Source of the DNA: Buxus sempervirens
Taxonomy: Eukaryota > Streptophyta > Magnoliopsida > Buxales > Buxaceae
DNA length: 64,000 nucleotides
Assembly: GCA_947561395.2 (NCBI GenBank)
Contig: OX387184.1
Location: 35,082,766 to 35,146,765 of the forward strand
Direction: 5' to 3'
In this document: positions 22,046 to 33,842 of the stretch, piece after piece
Layout of the letters: every line of letters starts with the position of its first letter
Position numbering within the stretch: position 1 is the first letter of the stretch
Translations under genes and position numbers: made by a program
The notes under the pieces: model-generated
Database searches by the model: none
The model's input: only the letters and a program-made list of their open reading frames with translations
Told to the model about the DNA's origin: nothing

Positions 22046-25000
22046 TGTAAAATCCCTAATTTTCTGGAAAATTAAAGATTTATATTTTAGTGATTAAATT
22101 AATGGTAATTAATTAATTTTGCAGAGAAAGGAGGTTATTGTATTAAATCGGAAAAGTGGCTTGTGCTGGTCGGGTTATTTAAGTAATAAGGTATGAGAAT
22201 TTTCCAGAATCTTTATTTAGTTGATTTTGCTCGGATGAGGTGGCAAAATATAAGAGATGCAAATTTTAATTGAGCTGCTGGTGTAGGAAAAAGTGTGGAG
22301 TGCCAAAGCATGGCATCATGCTTTAAAACTATATAAACCTAAGTGGATTTCAGTCGCTGTTTTGGGCATTTTGAACGAATTGAACTTTGGAGCTCTCGGC
22401 AAGAAGAAGAGGTTGAGCTACGGGTGCTGGTTTTGAGTTGGAGGTTTTTTTATGGAGATCAAAGGAGTGTGCTGTGGTCGTTTGGATTTCTGTTAGAGAA
22501 AGGTGCCTATCAGATTTTGGTAGTTACCAATTCTGATTCAGAGTCGAGATCCAAGTTGTGGAGAAACGAATTTCAGGTAAGGTTATCTAAATGAGGTTTT
22601 TAATTCATGGAATTCTCTTTCAATGTGAAGTCGGAATGCTGATCGGAAGGGATCTGATCTGTAACTAAATGGTTGGAATTTCAGTGAGCTCATTCGGTTT
22701 GGAGTGAGGAATCAGAGTTAGAATCATGCGTTAAGGTTCCAGAAATTGGAAGGCAAAATTCAAAGGTAAGTAGCTATCCTCATTTTGGATTTGAATGTTT
22801 AAAACTAGAAGAAAAATTAATTGTAATATGATAATGAACATGCAAAAGAAATTCGAACTCTGTTTTCTGCTATCTAGGCGCTCATGTTTATTTAGATATG
22901 ATGGTTGCTGCGATAAGATTTTCATGGCAGATCTGTAGTGGTAGAACTTCTATGGTTATGCTAAAGATGAACTCTAGCAAAAATTATCACGTATGGCATA
23001 TTTGGAGTAAGAATTTATGTTGCTGTAATAGGATTTTGGTTTGGAAAAACTTGGCCTAAATTTCTAACGTATGTGGTTTGATTAGTGGCTAGGTTAATTT
23101 CGATGGAGTGGTTTAAAATGCATAGGTAGTTAAGATGGTTCTAGGTTAAAATTGAGTGGCAATTTATATTAATATTGTTGAATTTTACTAGTTGTGAATG
23201 AACTGGAGAAAGGGAAATCTGGAGCAGAGTACAAAAGTCCTGATGTTGAGTATAAGAGGTGCTGGAAATTGTTGAGTTTTACTGTTATTTTATTGTCACT
23301 ATCTTAAGATTATGTTGAGCTAGCAGGGGTTCTAATTAGAATGCAATTAGTGATAAAAATCAAGTGAGCATGTATTGCTTGAATGCAAAGGTGCTGGAAA
23401 ATCATGACAGCTGAAAGGTAATGGGTTGGTTGACGCCTACTTCACCTGGGTCAGCACCAACAGCATGTTATGTAAATTGTGTGATGGTTAATAATTCCAT
23501 TAAAGACTTAACTCTTAGATAACTCAACTATATGTAGGTAAGGAGTTTTGAAGAGCATATAAATGTTGGAAAATCTGAGTGAATTCCAAGTTGTAAAATC
23601 TGAAACTGGTTAGAGTAAGGCAATAGAAAATATCCTAGGTGCTGTTATGTATAACTAATAATTTTGGTTGTGCGACCTGCTTGGTATTGAAGTAGATTGA
23701 TCAATAAAGAAAACCAGGTGGAAATTAAAGGTTCAATCCTAGTCGAAGGGTTGGATTTATGCTAAGTTATGAGCTGAAGCCAACCTTCCCAGAGGTTAAT
23801 TCCAGCAGCATAACCACAAATGTTGGCAGCTGTTGAGTAAGCCAACAACAACTAATCTACAGTCAAGGTTGTTAGTTATTTTAGTTAAATCCATGGTATT
23901 TTGATAACATGAAGTGGTCCATGTTGATTTGGTGCAGCTATTGATAGAAAGGCAATCTTAAGTGGAATTGTTTCTTGCGTAGAGTGCTGCCACCTTGATA
24001 GAAGTTGGCGGCCAGCTCCCTTTTAGCTACCTTAAATCAGAAATAGTAGTAACTATAAAGAAAGGAAATTAAGGAATTGGTTAAGAACTAAAAAGGGTGT
24101 AAACTAGGTGAGTTGGAGCTAAGCATATGTGCTGGAGCTGAGGTTTATGTGGGTAAGTATGTTAAGTAGGAAAGGCTATTTAATCATGGTCTTGGGAAAG
24201 TTGTTAGGAAAACTGAATTATGATTAACCTTTATACTTGGAAACTGTAGAATACATAGGAACTTGCTGGCAGTAGTAAATAAGAATAATTATAGGAAGTG
24301 GAGTGTAGTAAAGAGCACAATTTAGATGCCTATTAGGAATTGTCACTGCTGAACCAGATTTTGGTTAAATAAGAATAATAGTTTATATTTCGGCATGTAA
24401 ATTTCTGTTTTGAACTAAAAGAAATTAATAACAGTTTGTTCAATAATAACAATTAAATTCAGGTTTAGACACTCAATTTTGTCGGTTTAACCGAGATTGA
24501 ACAGTTTTATCAATTTTTGACAACCAAGGAACTTTATGCAATATTTCGGAAAAGGAGAACTTTAAAACAAATCGTTTTGGAAATAAATTTGTTTATTGGC
24601 CTATCATTTCAAATGAGAAGATGTTACTTAGTTTCTGTGTATCTCAGAATGAGATGGGACCTATCCAGGTATCTTGAATTGAAGATTAGTTTACTCCATG
24701 TATCTTGGAGGGTGATGATGATTGATTGGCACTATTAAATTTGTTTGGTTATTTTAATTATTGGTTTTGAGTCTAGATGGCATAGCTCGGTGTGGATCCA
24801 CATTTGTCAAGTTAAGAACTAGGTAGTGGAATAGATTGTTTTCTTTGCTAGTCGTAATGAGTTGTTAACGCACGCGTTTCCACCGTGTACTCGGTGAGGC
24901 TTGATCGTGTACTCGGCTGGCTGCGGCTATCCCTCATTTTATCGTGTACTCGGACTGTGACTAGATTAGTACATGCCAACTCATCACTGTACTAGATGGG

Positions 25001-25680
25001 TTCTCCCACAATAAGACGATGATCGTGTACTCGGCTTCGCACCTAAGCCGGGAGGTGGCATAGTGAACTTCGGCATTACCTAGTTAAGGGCAATCTTATT
25101 TCATGAGTCCACTGTGGATTTGTTTTTATGATTTCACTTATGACTCGCTGTTATGCATTGATTGTTGATATTGCCTTTATCAGTATATATGTTGTATTTG
25201 GATTACTCGGATTACTCTTAAACGTTGGTTATCGTTACTGATGCATGTTTTACTATTGGAGCATGTTTTAGAACTGATATAAAGGTTTTGTGCACGCATG
25301 TGCTACTTGCTGGGATATTAGTATCTCATTCCGTTTTGATTTGTTTTGTTTTCAGATCCTGGTGAGGACGATATACGTGGGGTTGAACCAGACACGGATT
25401 ACCCCGAGTATAGAGGAGAGGATTACTTTGTCGAGTGACTATTGAGATATATCTTAGTTGTTATTTCATTTGAGATAGTGAGTAACTTTTGAACTGTAAT
25501 TCTTTCAATTCATTGTGGTTTGGTGATTGGGATATTTTTAGCGAACTCTGATACTGTGATTGATGATAATAAATGAAATGTCATGTTTTTTACACTCTGA
25601 TATAGATCCTGCGGTTTTGTTATCTAACCCTCGGGTACAAATTACGGTTCCATTACGTAACCCGGATCCGGGGCGTTACA
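22046..25680 (+). mobile_element. Solo LTR, Tekay/Del-like, nested and in opposite orientation to its host LTR
   Basis: Starts TGTAAAATCCC and ends GGGGCGTTACA, 3635 bases, with perfect TSD atatc (22041-22045 and 25681-25685). TATA-like ctatataaac is near 22329, a donor-like aaag|gtaagtagc at 22766, a CGTGTACTCGG array at about 24880-25060, hairpin-like gggatattagtatctc at about 25312-25327, an acceptor ttttgttttcag (AG 25354-25355) and a 27-codon acidic frame at 25355-25438. It is closely related to the LTR at 35642-39376. Confidence 0.92.
25355..25438 (+). other. Short acidic reading frame just after the LTR acceptor site
   Basis: Begins with the last base of the acceptor and reads DPGEDD ... 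DYPEYRGEDY, then a stop at 25436. It has equivalents in the same phase at 28318-28404 (minus) and 16997-17092. In other LTRs only the first residues (G/D-x-x-G-E-D) are kept. It has no start codon of its own; if translated it would need splicing to an upstream exon. Confidence 0.5.
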
Positions 25681-27564
25681 ATATCTGATACAAAAGACCT
25701 CACCCTCATGGTAGAAATGGAGTTGCTGCAGCACTTCCCTCATGGAAGGCCTCTCCATCATGGAGGAACCGCATTAAGGAAACTAGGCTTAATCCAGCAA
25801 AGATAGACAGACTTCACTTTTAGCTAGACTATGGATCCATAACTAGTTAAGCCCTAAACAGCTTAAGATAAGCCAACAAGTAAAACAAAGTATTCGATTC
25901 AAACCAATATGTATTCCAACATGTAAAGCAACATATAGTCAAATGTGATAAAAAACATAACATGGGTCACTCAGGACCAGCCCACTCCATGGAGTTCTCA
26001 AATATCATTCTCAATGTAAATACCAATAACAGAACAATATGAAATTCAACTTATCGATGAAATCTCATCTTATTCAAATCTACCCCAAATCATGAAATTA
26101 AATAATTTCCGGCAAAAAACAATTATTACTCTGTATCTGAATTTTCAGAGGTTAAACACATTATACCGAAAACAAAACCAGCATAAGAGCTTTCGATTAA
26201 CCACCAAAATAGAAAACCGAACTCCTAATTGTTAATTTCGGCAACTCACACACATCCCATGACCAACAAATGTTCACCCATTTGTCCTTCGAATGTAATT
26301 TCATAGTTGGAAATAATGTGGAGGAACTTTAACATTTATCTGATCCCAATTAAATGAGATTTTGAGGTGAAAACAAAAAAATCCAATCCCATTTACATTA
26401 GCCGCACTGGCTATGATGTGAAGAAGCTGGTCGCCTAGGCGACCTAACCTTGGTCGCCTGGGCGACCATGAATTTTTCCCAAAGTCGCCTAAGCGACCTA
26501 GTCAGTGACTATGCAATTTCACATTCTGACAGATTCTCGAGTCTCTGCAATTTCCAAATTCATACTCTCTGTCCTAAAAATTTACCACTCATAACCATTA
26601 ATTTTGCCCTTCTAATCATCTAAAAACAGGATCAAAGACATTCGAGTTTAATCAAATGCATTCAATATTGAAATCGCAGAAAATTCAGGTTACATACACA
26701 AACAAGCATGTTCTCTTCAAGTCACAATATGCATCAATCCAAACAGGAAATTCTTCTGTAAATCCATAAAACAAAAGTGCAACTTACATGCTTAGGTTCA
26801 GATCCAAACAATTTCAGTCTCGATTTCTCTTAACCAAGCTCCTACGGCAACGTTTCTGCAAAAATTTTGAAATTCATATAGTAAATCCTTAAACGACAGA
26901 TCTGAATCACAGCATTCATCCCTATCCATTTCTGATTGAAATTAAGACTCAAGTCACGAATCAAATGTACCTCACCTGATATGCAAACGAACTGGACGAA
27001 CTCCTAAAAATCTCTCAGTCATTCAACTTCCAACACTCTCCAGTTTCTCTCCAATTCGATCTTCTTCAGATCTAAGCAACTTGTAACTTCTCTCCACACA
27101 ACTCTAGCTTCTCCCTCTTCTTCAAACAATCTGATTCAACTCCACTGTTGCTCAAGACTCTCCGGCGACAATTCGGCCAAACACTGTTTGAGCAACAGTG
27201 TTCTATTTATACCCTATTCGTTGCCGCCAACCCCCTTGAACGTCCTGATCTATTGCACTCTCGCCCACCAAACTTCCTACTCCATCAACCATATTCAATT
27301 GTATTGATCGGTGGTTGCCACCCTACCATGCTATTTACACCAACACTCTAAATATTTTTTTATTTAATTCAAATATATTATTTATTAAATTTCGAACTGT
27401 GATATAATCAATTGCTTACCATAGTTAACAGATTTCCATCTGAAAATCCTGAAATTTCTCATTTGTCCCCTTTTATTCTCTATTTTCCTGCAAAATTATA
27501 TTGTTAGAATAATTTTAATTACTAAAACCAGAATTTTAATTATATTAAAATTTGGGATTTTACA

Positions 27565-28075
27565 AAGCATGTGTTCAGCATTGGCCGATGCCTTACACTA
27601 CCGAAGTATGGCTATATACAATTAGCTCATCATCCAATTAAGCACACAATACCTTGCATGCTTAATCAATCATCTCCAATTTCCTGCTTCAGATATGGGC
27701 ATTCAACAATTAAAATTTATATCAGAAACCTCAAGCATTTATTTTACTACTAATCTCAATATCAATGCTTCTCAGAATTCTCAATTACCTTCTGAATTGA
27801 TCTAAATAATCTTCTCTAATCATACAATATAAATAAGAAAACTATACATCACAATTAACAAAACATATTACAACAGATGGATATATCATAAAGGAACAAG
27901 TAACATACCTTTAGTAATAATGAATGCTGCTAAATTTATAAAAGAAACACTCTCAACCTATTTTATTATTTAAGGGTGCTATCTAGTAAGCACACAACTC
28001 CCAAGGTCATCCTAGGGTTTCCTATGCCTATGTCATGTTTCCTTTCAGAACTCTGATATGCTCTGATACCATCTT
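27565..28075 (-). mobile_element. Leader and primer-binding site of a minus-strand Tekay-like element
   Basis: The minus strand reads TGGTATCAGAGC (28071 down to 28060) four bases after the LTR end at 28076, followed by an AT-rich leader. The leader shares gcatcggccaatgctgaa with the leader at 17600. It shows that 28076-33832 is a true 5' LTR with internal sequence attached and not a solo LTR. The coding part of this element is missing. Confidence 0.75.
28060..28071 (-). other. tRNA-Met-type primer-binding site
   Basis: TGGTATCAGAGC on the minus strand, separated from the LTR terminus at 28076 by aaga, the usual spacing for plant Ty3/Gypsy elements. Confidence 0.8.
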
Positions 28076-28317
28076 TGTAATGCCTCGGATCCAAGTTACT
28101 TAATGAAACCGTAACTCGTGTCCGGAGTGTTAATTAATTCCACAGGATCTATACTAGAGTAAAGGAAAACACGAATGTAACATGATTCAATATAAACCAA
28201 TCAATATCAGAGTCTACTAATCCCAATCACCAATCCAAATGAAATCAGGTTATGAATCAATATACTACTCACAATATCCAATAAAGTCCAAATAGTACCA
28301 ATCTACAATCAAAACTA

Positions 28318-28404
28318 CTACTGCCCTATGTAGTAGTCCTCCTCTCTATACTCAGGGTAATCATCTGCAGTATCTACCCATAGAGTATCGTCCTCACTTG
28401 GATC
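28318..28404 (-). other. Short acidic reading frame after the LTR acceptor site
   Basis: Reads DPSEDDTLW ... DYPEYREEDYY and stops at 28318. It matches the frames at 25355-25438 and 16997-17092 in phase and in the YR(E/G)EDY motif although the surrounding LTRs are diverged. Confidence 0.5.
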
Positions 28405-29826
28405 TGAAAACAAAACAAAACGTAATGAGATACGAATATCCCAGAAAGTAGCACATGCATGCTCAAATACAGTTATACAGTTATAATACATGATTCAGTT
28501 GTAAAACATATCACAGTAACGATAACACAGTTAATCCAAATAATCTGAATGATTTATCCACAATTTCCAGTTCAAATACGAATATAATTAGTAATCAAAT
28601 CATGTAAACCAAACCATAATATTCATTTCAAATCATTGAGTCATAGTAGGACTCATGAAATAGGACTGCCTTTAACTAGAGTAATATCAATGTCCACTAT
28701 GCCACCTCCTGGGTTATGTATAAAGCCGAGTACACGATCATCATCTTATGTGGAAGAACCCAACCAGTACAGTGAATGTTGGGCATGTACTAACCAGTCA
28801 CAGTCTAAGTACACGATAAAATGAGGGAAAGCCGCAGCCCATTAGTACAGAGAAGGCCTCATCGAGTACACGATGAAAACGCGTGCGGGAACAAGGAATT
28901 ACCACTAGAAAAGAACAATCATTCCCAATATCAAGTTTCTAAATGAATCCATATCGAACTATGCCAACTAGACTCGAAAACCACAAAACCAAATACGATA
29001 TCTAGTAAACACAACTCATCTCAATCTCAATCACATCATCCCGAGTACATGAGGCATCTCTGAGTACACAAAGGCATTCACATCCCAATTACATGGGGCA
29101 TCTCCGAGTACACGGAGGAAACCGAATCAGAAATCAAACCTCATTCTCAAAATAATAATAAACTCCAAAGCTCGGAACATCTCATAGTAAGGTAACAATG
29201 AAAATCCTTCCTTCAAATCAAGTCAATCTTAAAAATACTCCAAAGAGGGTTCAAATACTAATTTTACAGAAATCTGATCAGAAATATAATTTCAAACAAT
29301 TGTTTCTCCAAAAACTGATTTATATGAGACCTTTCGTAAGAAAATATTGATAAACTTCCCATTGTATGCCAAAACCTCAAAAATATCTTTTAAAGCCATC
29401 AAATAGTCTAATTCGGGAAACTAAGTAGTCAAATATTTAATAAGAATCATTTTGTATAATTTGCTTTTGGAAACATCTTAAGAATGAACTTAGTGAAGTG
29501 TTAAAAATATCGGAATCAAATTAAACTGATTTTATAATAGTTTGGAACCAAAAGTATCTCAAAAATTCATTTTAGTAGAATGTGTACAAAATCTTTATAA
29601 AGTTGAATTTTAAGATAAACCCGTGCAAACACTTCCTAAATACTTAAATCTTATTTGTACATAGGTTGGATTTAATTAGAAACAATTTTATAGTAAAATT
29701 CTCCCTAATTTGGAAAATTTGGAATTTCTGACATAGGCGCTCGAGCCTCCTGTTGAGCGCTCGGCTTGTCTGGAAAGTTAAGCTTTCGGGTTCTGAAAAT
29801 TTAAGAAAACACAGGCTGGGCGCTCA

Positions 29827-32756
29827 TGTAACACCCTGAATCCGGGTCCCTTTTTTTTTATTACTTGAATCAAGGCATTTTCTTGTGATACATTACAATT
29901 GGCTCATAAGATAGATAAATAAAGAACTAAGATTTATCAAAGTGCTAGGAAGCTTAAATTATTTATTAGAACCTAAATCTTTCTATTACATCAATTAATC
30001 AAATAAAAGGCAACTACAATTTAACTAACTCTTAAATTTTACTAGATCATCTATCATTAATCCAAGACAATAAATACATCTATATAAATATCCTACTCTT
30101 GATTTCTGGATTTTCTAGCTTACAAACCCATTATCAGTCTAACCCGAGGAGTCCTCTCCAAGATGACCTGAAAATAAAACATTTAAAAGCAGGGGTGAGA
30201 TACGAATATCTCAGTAGGTAACGCTATGCATGAGGAAAAATAGTTTATATATATATGGAAAATAACAGTGGTTTCATGCTCAGTAAAATAAACGAATAAT
30301 CACGGTCAGTAAGATAAACAATTAATCAAGATATAAAACCATCCTCAAATTAGTGCTCGAAATGAAGAAAGTTTAACATGTAAATTCATTACAATTAGAA
30401 GAACAATGTGTCATAAATCACAATCACCTGGTTTCCAATTTATTCCATTTTTTGTATTCCTAAGAACAATTATACATTTTATTCATGATTCCATAATATT
30501 CAATTTTAACAGTTTAAATTAAGTCATAGCAATTCCGTTTAATTATGTCATAACCACACCTTATTTGAATCCATTATTGTTAGATACATCTAATCAATCT
30601 ATCAATCAGAGAACCAATCATGATATCAGTAGTAAAAGCCAACCTTTAGGTAGTAGCCTACCTCTATCGTAAGATGTAAACACATAGCATCCACATACCC
30701 TCCATAGGAGAATGCACATCTCTAAGACTACAGGTACCCCTTGCAGGAGATAGCATTACTCGACTGCGGAATGTGAACACTTAGTATCTACCTCTACCGC
30801 AGGAGATAGCTTCCTCACCTTCCAGCGGTAACTCACACACCCATCCCCCATGTGGGATGCAATCACGTATAATCACATCTCACCCACATGAGGTACCTCT
30901 CCTGTAGGATGCAATCCCATCGGAATTACATATGCCCCACAGGAGGAAAATATGTCTCTCCCGCAGGAGGTAATGTCTCCGCCACCAAGCGGGTTAAGGG
31001 TTTCCGCCACCAAGCGAGTTAAGGGTCTCTGCCACCAAGCAGGTAATATAAATGTATCTCTGCCACCAAGTAGGTAATATAAATGTATCTCTGCCACCAA
31101 GTAGGTAATCAATAAAACTGGCCAGCAAGCCATTATACAATTAATTCTCATTCCAATATTATTATTCATAACATAGTAGGTTCATATTCATTTGTTAATC
31201 CAAAGTCTTGTCCCAAAATTAGTTCCTCAATTTATTTATCATAATATTTCATTCAGTACAGAAAAGTATGTCTACGTGATAACTCGATTCAGTGTTAAAC
31301 GAATATTTAATCATATAGGAAATTGGACCCATAACATACATGCTAAGGTGCGAGTCTAATAGTGTATTAATTATATTAATATAAAATTTCAATTGATTAA
31401 TGGTAAGGTGGGATCAATTTAAAGTAATATGAATTAATTAAGGTTTGGTTAAAATATCAAAAGTTATTAAGGTTTAGATTTAGTGGAGGAGAATTTACGT
31501 ATATAAATTAATTTAATTTAGGTTTAAGCAATAGAAATAATTATGGTTTGGTGATGGTCAGAGAGGCAATTGGAAGTTATTCAGTCTTAGTTTAATTCAG
31601 TAAAGTAAAAAAATCAGTTCAAGGAATTTCTCTAATATCCATCTCAGATCACTAAACTTACCTTTGCTAATGTTTGACTCAAAATGATCCCCATTTCTAG
31701 TTATTCTCTAGTCCATATCATAAATTTATTCCACCATAATTTCCTATAATCACCTAAGTGCCAAACAATCCTTAATTAACTCATTTGGTAAGGTTTAATA
31801 GGCTAAAACCCAAAAATATACTCAATAGAAGAACTAGCCGCACACTGCAGAACCTAAAGGAAGTGCCTATCCTGGGCGCCTAGTCAAATTCCAGTTAATT
31901 CTTACATGGGCGCCTACCCAGAGTAGTAGGCATCCTTGAGCACCCAGCCATTTCTTTTACATGAGTTATTTTGAACGTGCGGCAACTACAAGTTTCCAAT
32001 GCCTGAATCACTTTCAACCTCCCAAATCACTTCTAACACCTTGCAAACCAATTGTAGAAACCTCCCGTACTCATTCGAAATTAATCAAACAAAAATTGAA
32101 TCGACTCATGGTTTAGACACTCAAGAGAATCAAACAGAGATGTAATTTTCGTTCAAGCAGAAATCATGCATCGATCGAGTAACCTTTAGCTAGAATTCGG
32201 TAAAACAACGATGAAAGGGCGTGTTACCTACCTCTATGCGAACAGTTTTTCTCCTTCTTCCTCTAACCAACAACTTCTGCTCCTCTTCATAGACATAAAC
32301 GCTCCGGGAATGCTAAGAAACCAAAGATCCACTCTCTCTCTCTCTCTTCCTCCTTCTTTTCTTGGTCTTGCCCTTTCTCCCGTTTTTCTCTTCAGCCGCC
32401 CAACCCCAACACCAAAACACACATACGAATACAATTGGTATTATTAAACCCTATTTTATTCTCCACAATCCTGTGCATCGCACTACCATCATGTATTACA
32501 CATTCGACCAATCAAATCAACGAGTCACCGTAATATAGTTTTTTACCTCGATATATCACGATCCAACGGTCAGATCTGCACCAAACTCCTAATTTCCACT
32601 ATTAATGTGATCATCTATAATTATAATTAAAATCCCTCAATAAAATCCTCATCTCCTCAACTTAAGGCTCCAATTTATTTTGACAAATTCATTAACATTC
32701 CAAATATTCATATTTCATTTTTATTTATTTATTTGCTGAAAATTCGGGGTTTTACA
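29827..32756 (-). mobile_element. Solo LTR, Tekay/Del-like, subfamily 1, nested
   Basis: Minus strand start TGTAAAACCCCG (32756), end CAGGGTGTTACA (29827), perfect TSD gctca (29822-29826, 32757-32761). It is a close relative of 405-3586. Array of ccaccaagcggg units at about 30970-31130, GC-rich cluster about 31860-31950, hairpin 30197-30212, acceptor at 30169-30168, donor-like gag|gtaggtaac at 32231. Confidence 0.92.
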
Positions 32757-33842
32757 GCTCAACAGGGCGCTCGAGCCCTATTGCAGGCGCTAGGCCAATT
32801 TCAGGTTACGAACAGAAATGTGAATTTTCGGAGTTTTTTGAAAATTTAACTACCAAAACCTAATTTAATCACTCTAAAACCATGCACACATCTTCTAAAT
32901 CATTAATAGAGACTTTCTAAATGAATCAAGAACAATTAATCATGGTTTGTAAATCAGATCTATGATTCCTCTTCAAATGCATCAAAAACACCCAAATCTG
33001 TATTTTCAACACACAAACTCAAATTCAATGCAAATACACCTCGAAAACTAGCACGAATTAGTTTGGAAATGTGCTACTTACATGTTAGAACTTAATCTCG
33101 AACTCCCACACCACTGGAAACTCATATCTAAACTCAATCCTCAATTCTCTCTTCACTTTTATCTATTTTTTTCCTGCAAAAACTTAAGAATGATCATATT
33201 TTCTCGAGATCTAATCTCAAGCTTGAAATATCACTTAATTCCAATAATTAGAAATCAGATCTCACCTGATTTACTCTAGATTGGATGAATTCTTCACTGA
33301 ATTTCATTTGCTCAAGCGGATCAGCAACAAAATGAACTCAACAACCATTCCTCACTGAAAATTCCAGCCGATCACTTCTTCGGATTTGAAGAATCTCCTA
33401 TTTCTCTCCTTCTCCAGCTTCTCCCTTGCCATTCCTCCCAATCTCTAGAGAACTCTAGGTTCTTCCAACCAACTAAAAGTACAACTAACTAACTTACCTT
33501 CTTTTATAGTTGCCACCCATCTCTTTTAAATTGAACTTACTTTGTTGCAATGCCACACCACCCAAGACTCATACATGAGTGCCAAATTAGAACAACATGA
33601 TCATATGCTTGCCACACCAACAAAAATACATACTCAATCAATTTACTTAAATTAGTACCTACCTTGCTCATACATTTCTTCCATCCATTTTCACTTAATC
33701 TGAAAACCCCCCCAATCACTTTCTATTTTAAATTTTCTACAAAAATACACCTCACAATTAAATATATATATATATATATATACACCTAATAAAATCCAAT
33801 TTTTAATAATATTTAAAATTCGGGATTTTACAGTTTCCTTAA

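Larger units (their letters stand above)
21340..27564 (-). mobile_element. Solo LTR, Tekay/Del-like, interrupted by another solo LTR
   Basis: Minus strand start TGTAAAATCCC (27564), end GGGGCGTTACA (21340), perfect TSD aagca (21335-21339, 27565-27569). Without the nested LTR at 22046-25680 it is about 2.6 kb. It holds a hairpin (21591-21606), an array of ctcaccatcatggtgga units (about 21880-22030, continuing at 25685-25760), a triplet of palindromes (26429-26499), a donor-like catgtaagt (GT at 26787-26786) and a TATA-like box near 27205 (minus). Confidence 0.9.
28076..33832 (-). mobile_element. 5' LTR of the minus-strand Tekay-like element, interrupted by a solo LTR
   Basis: Minus strand start TGTAAAATCCCG (33832), end GCATTACA (28076); about 2.8 kb without the LTR at 29827-32756. 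It carries a TATA-like ctataaaag near 33506 (minus), donor-like catgtaagtagc (GT 33081-33080), the GC-rich cluster around 29735-29826 and 32757-32800 (the nested LTR is inserted in it), an array of CGTGTACTCGG units (about 28715-29110, minus), hairpin at about 28427-28442, acceptor (AG 28405-28404) and a 28-codon acidic frame (28404 down to 28318). Outside its start lies gag of a plus-strand element (33833 on). Confidence 0.85.

Noticed and set aside
22343-22594. 83-residue ORF after the TATA-like box of an LTR
   Set aside because: The frame is not kept in the closely related LTR at 35642-39376.
24880-25060. CRISPR-like regularly spaced repeats (CGTGTACTCGG)
   Set aside because: Units are short, imperfect and unevenly spaced, lie in a plant LTR, and have no cas genes.
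28060-28071. tRNA gene suggested by tRNA-Met-like sequence (also at 10823 and 17408)
   Set aside because: Only the 12-13-base complement of the tRNA 3' end is present, as in retroelement primer-binding sites.
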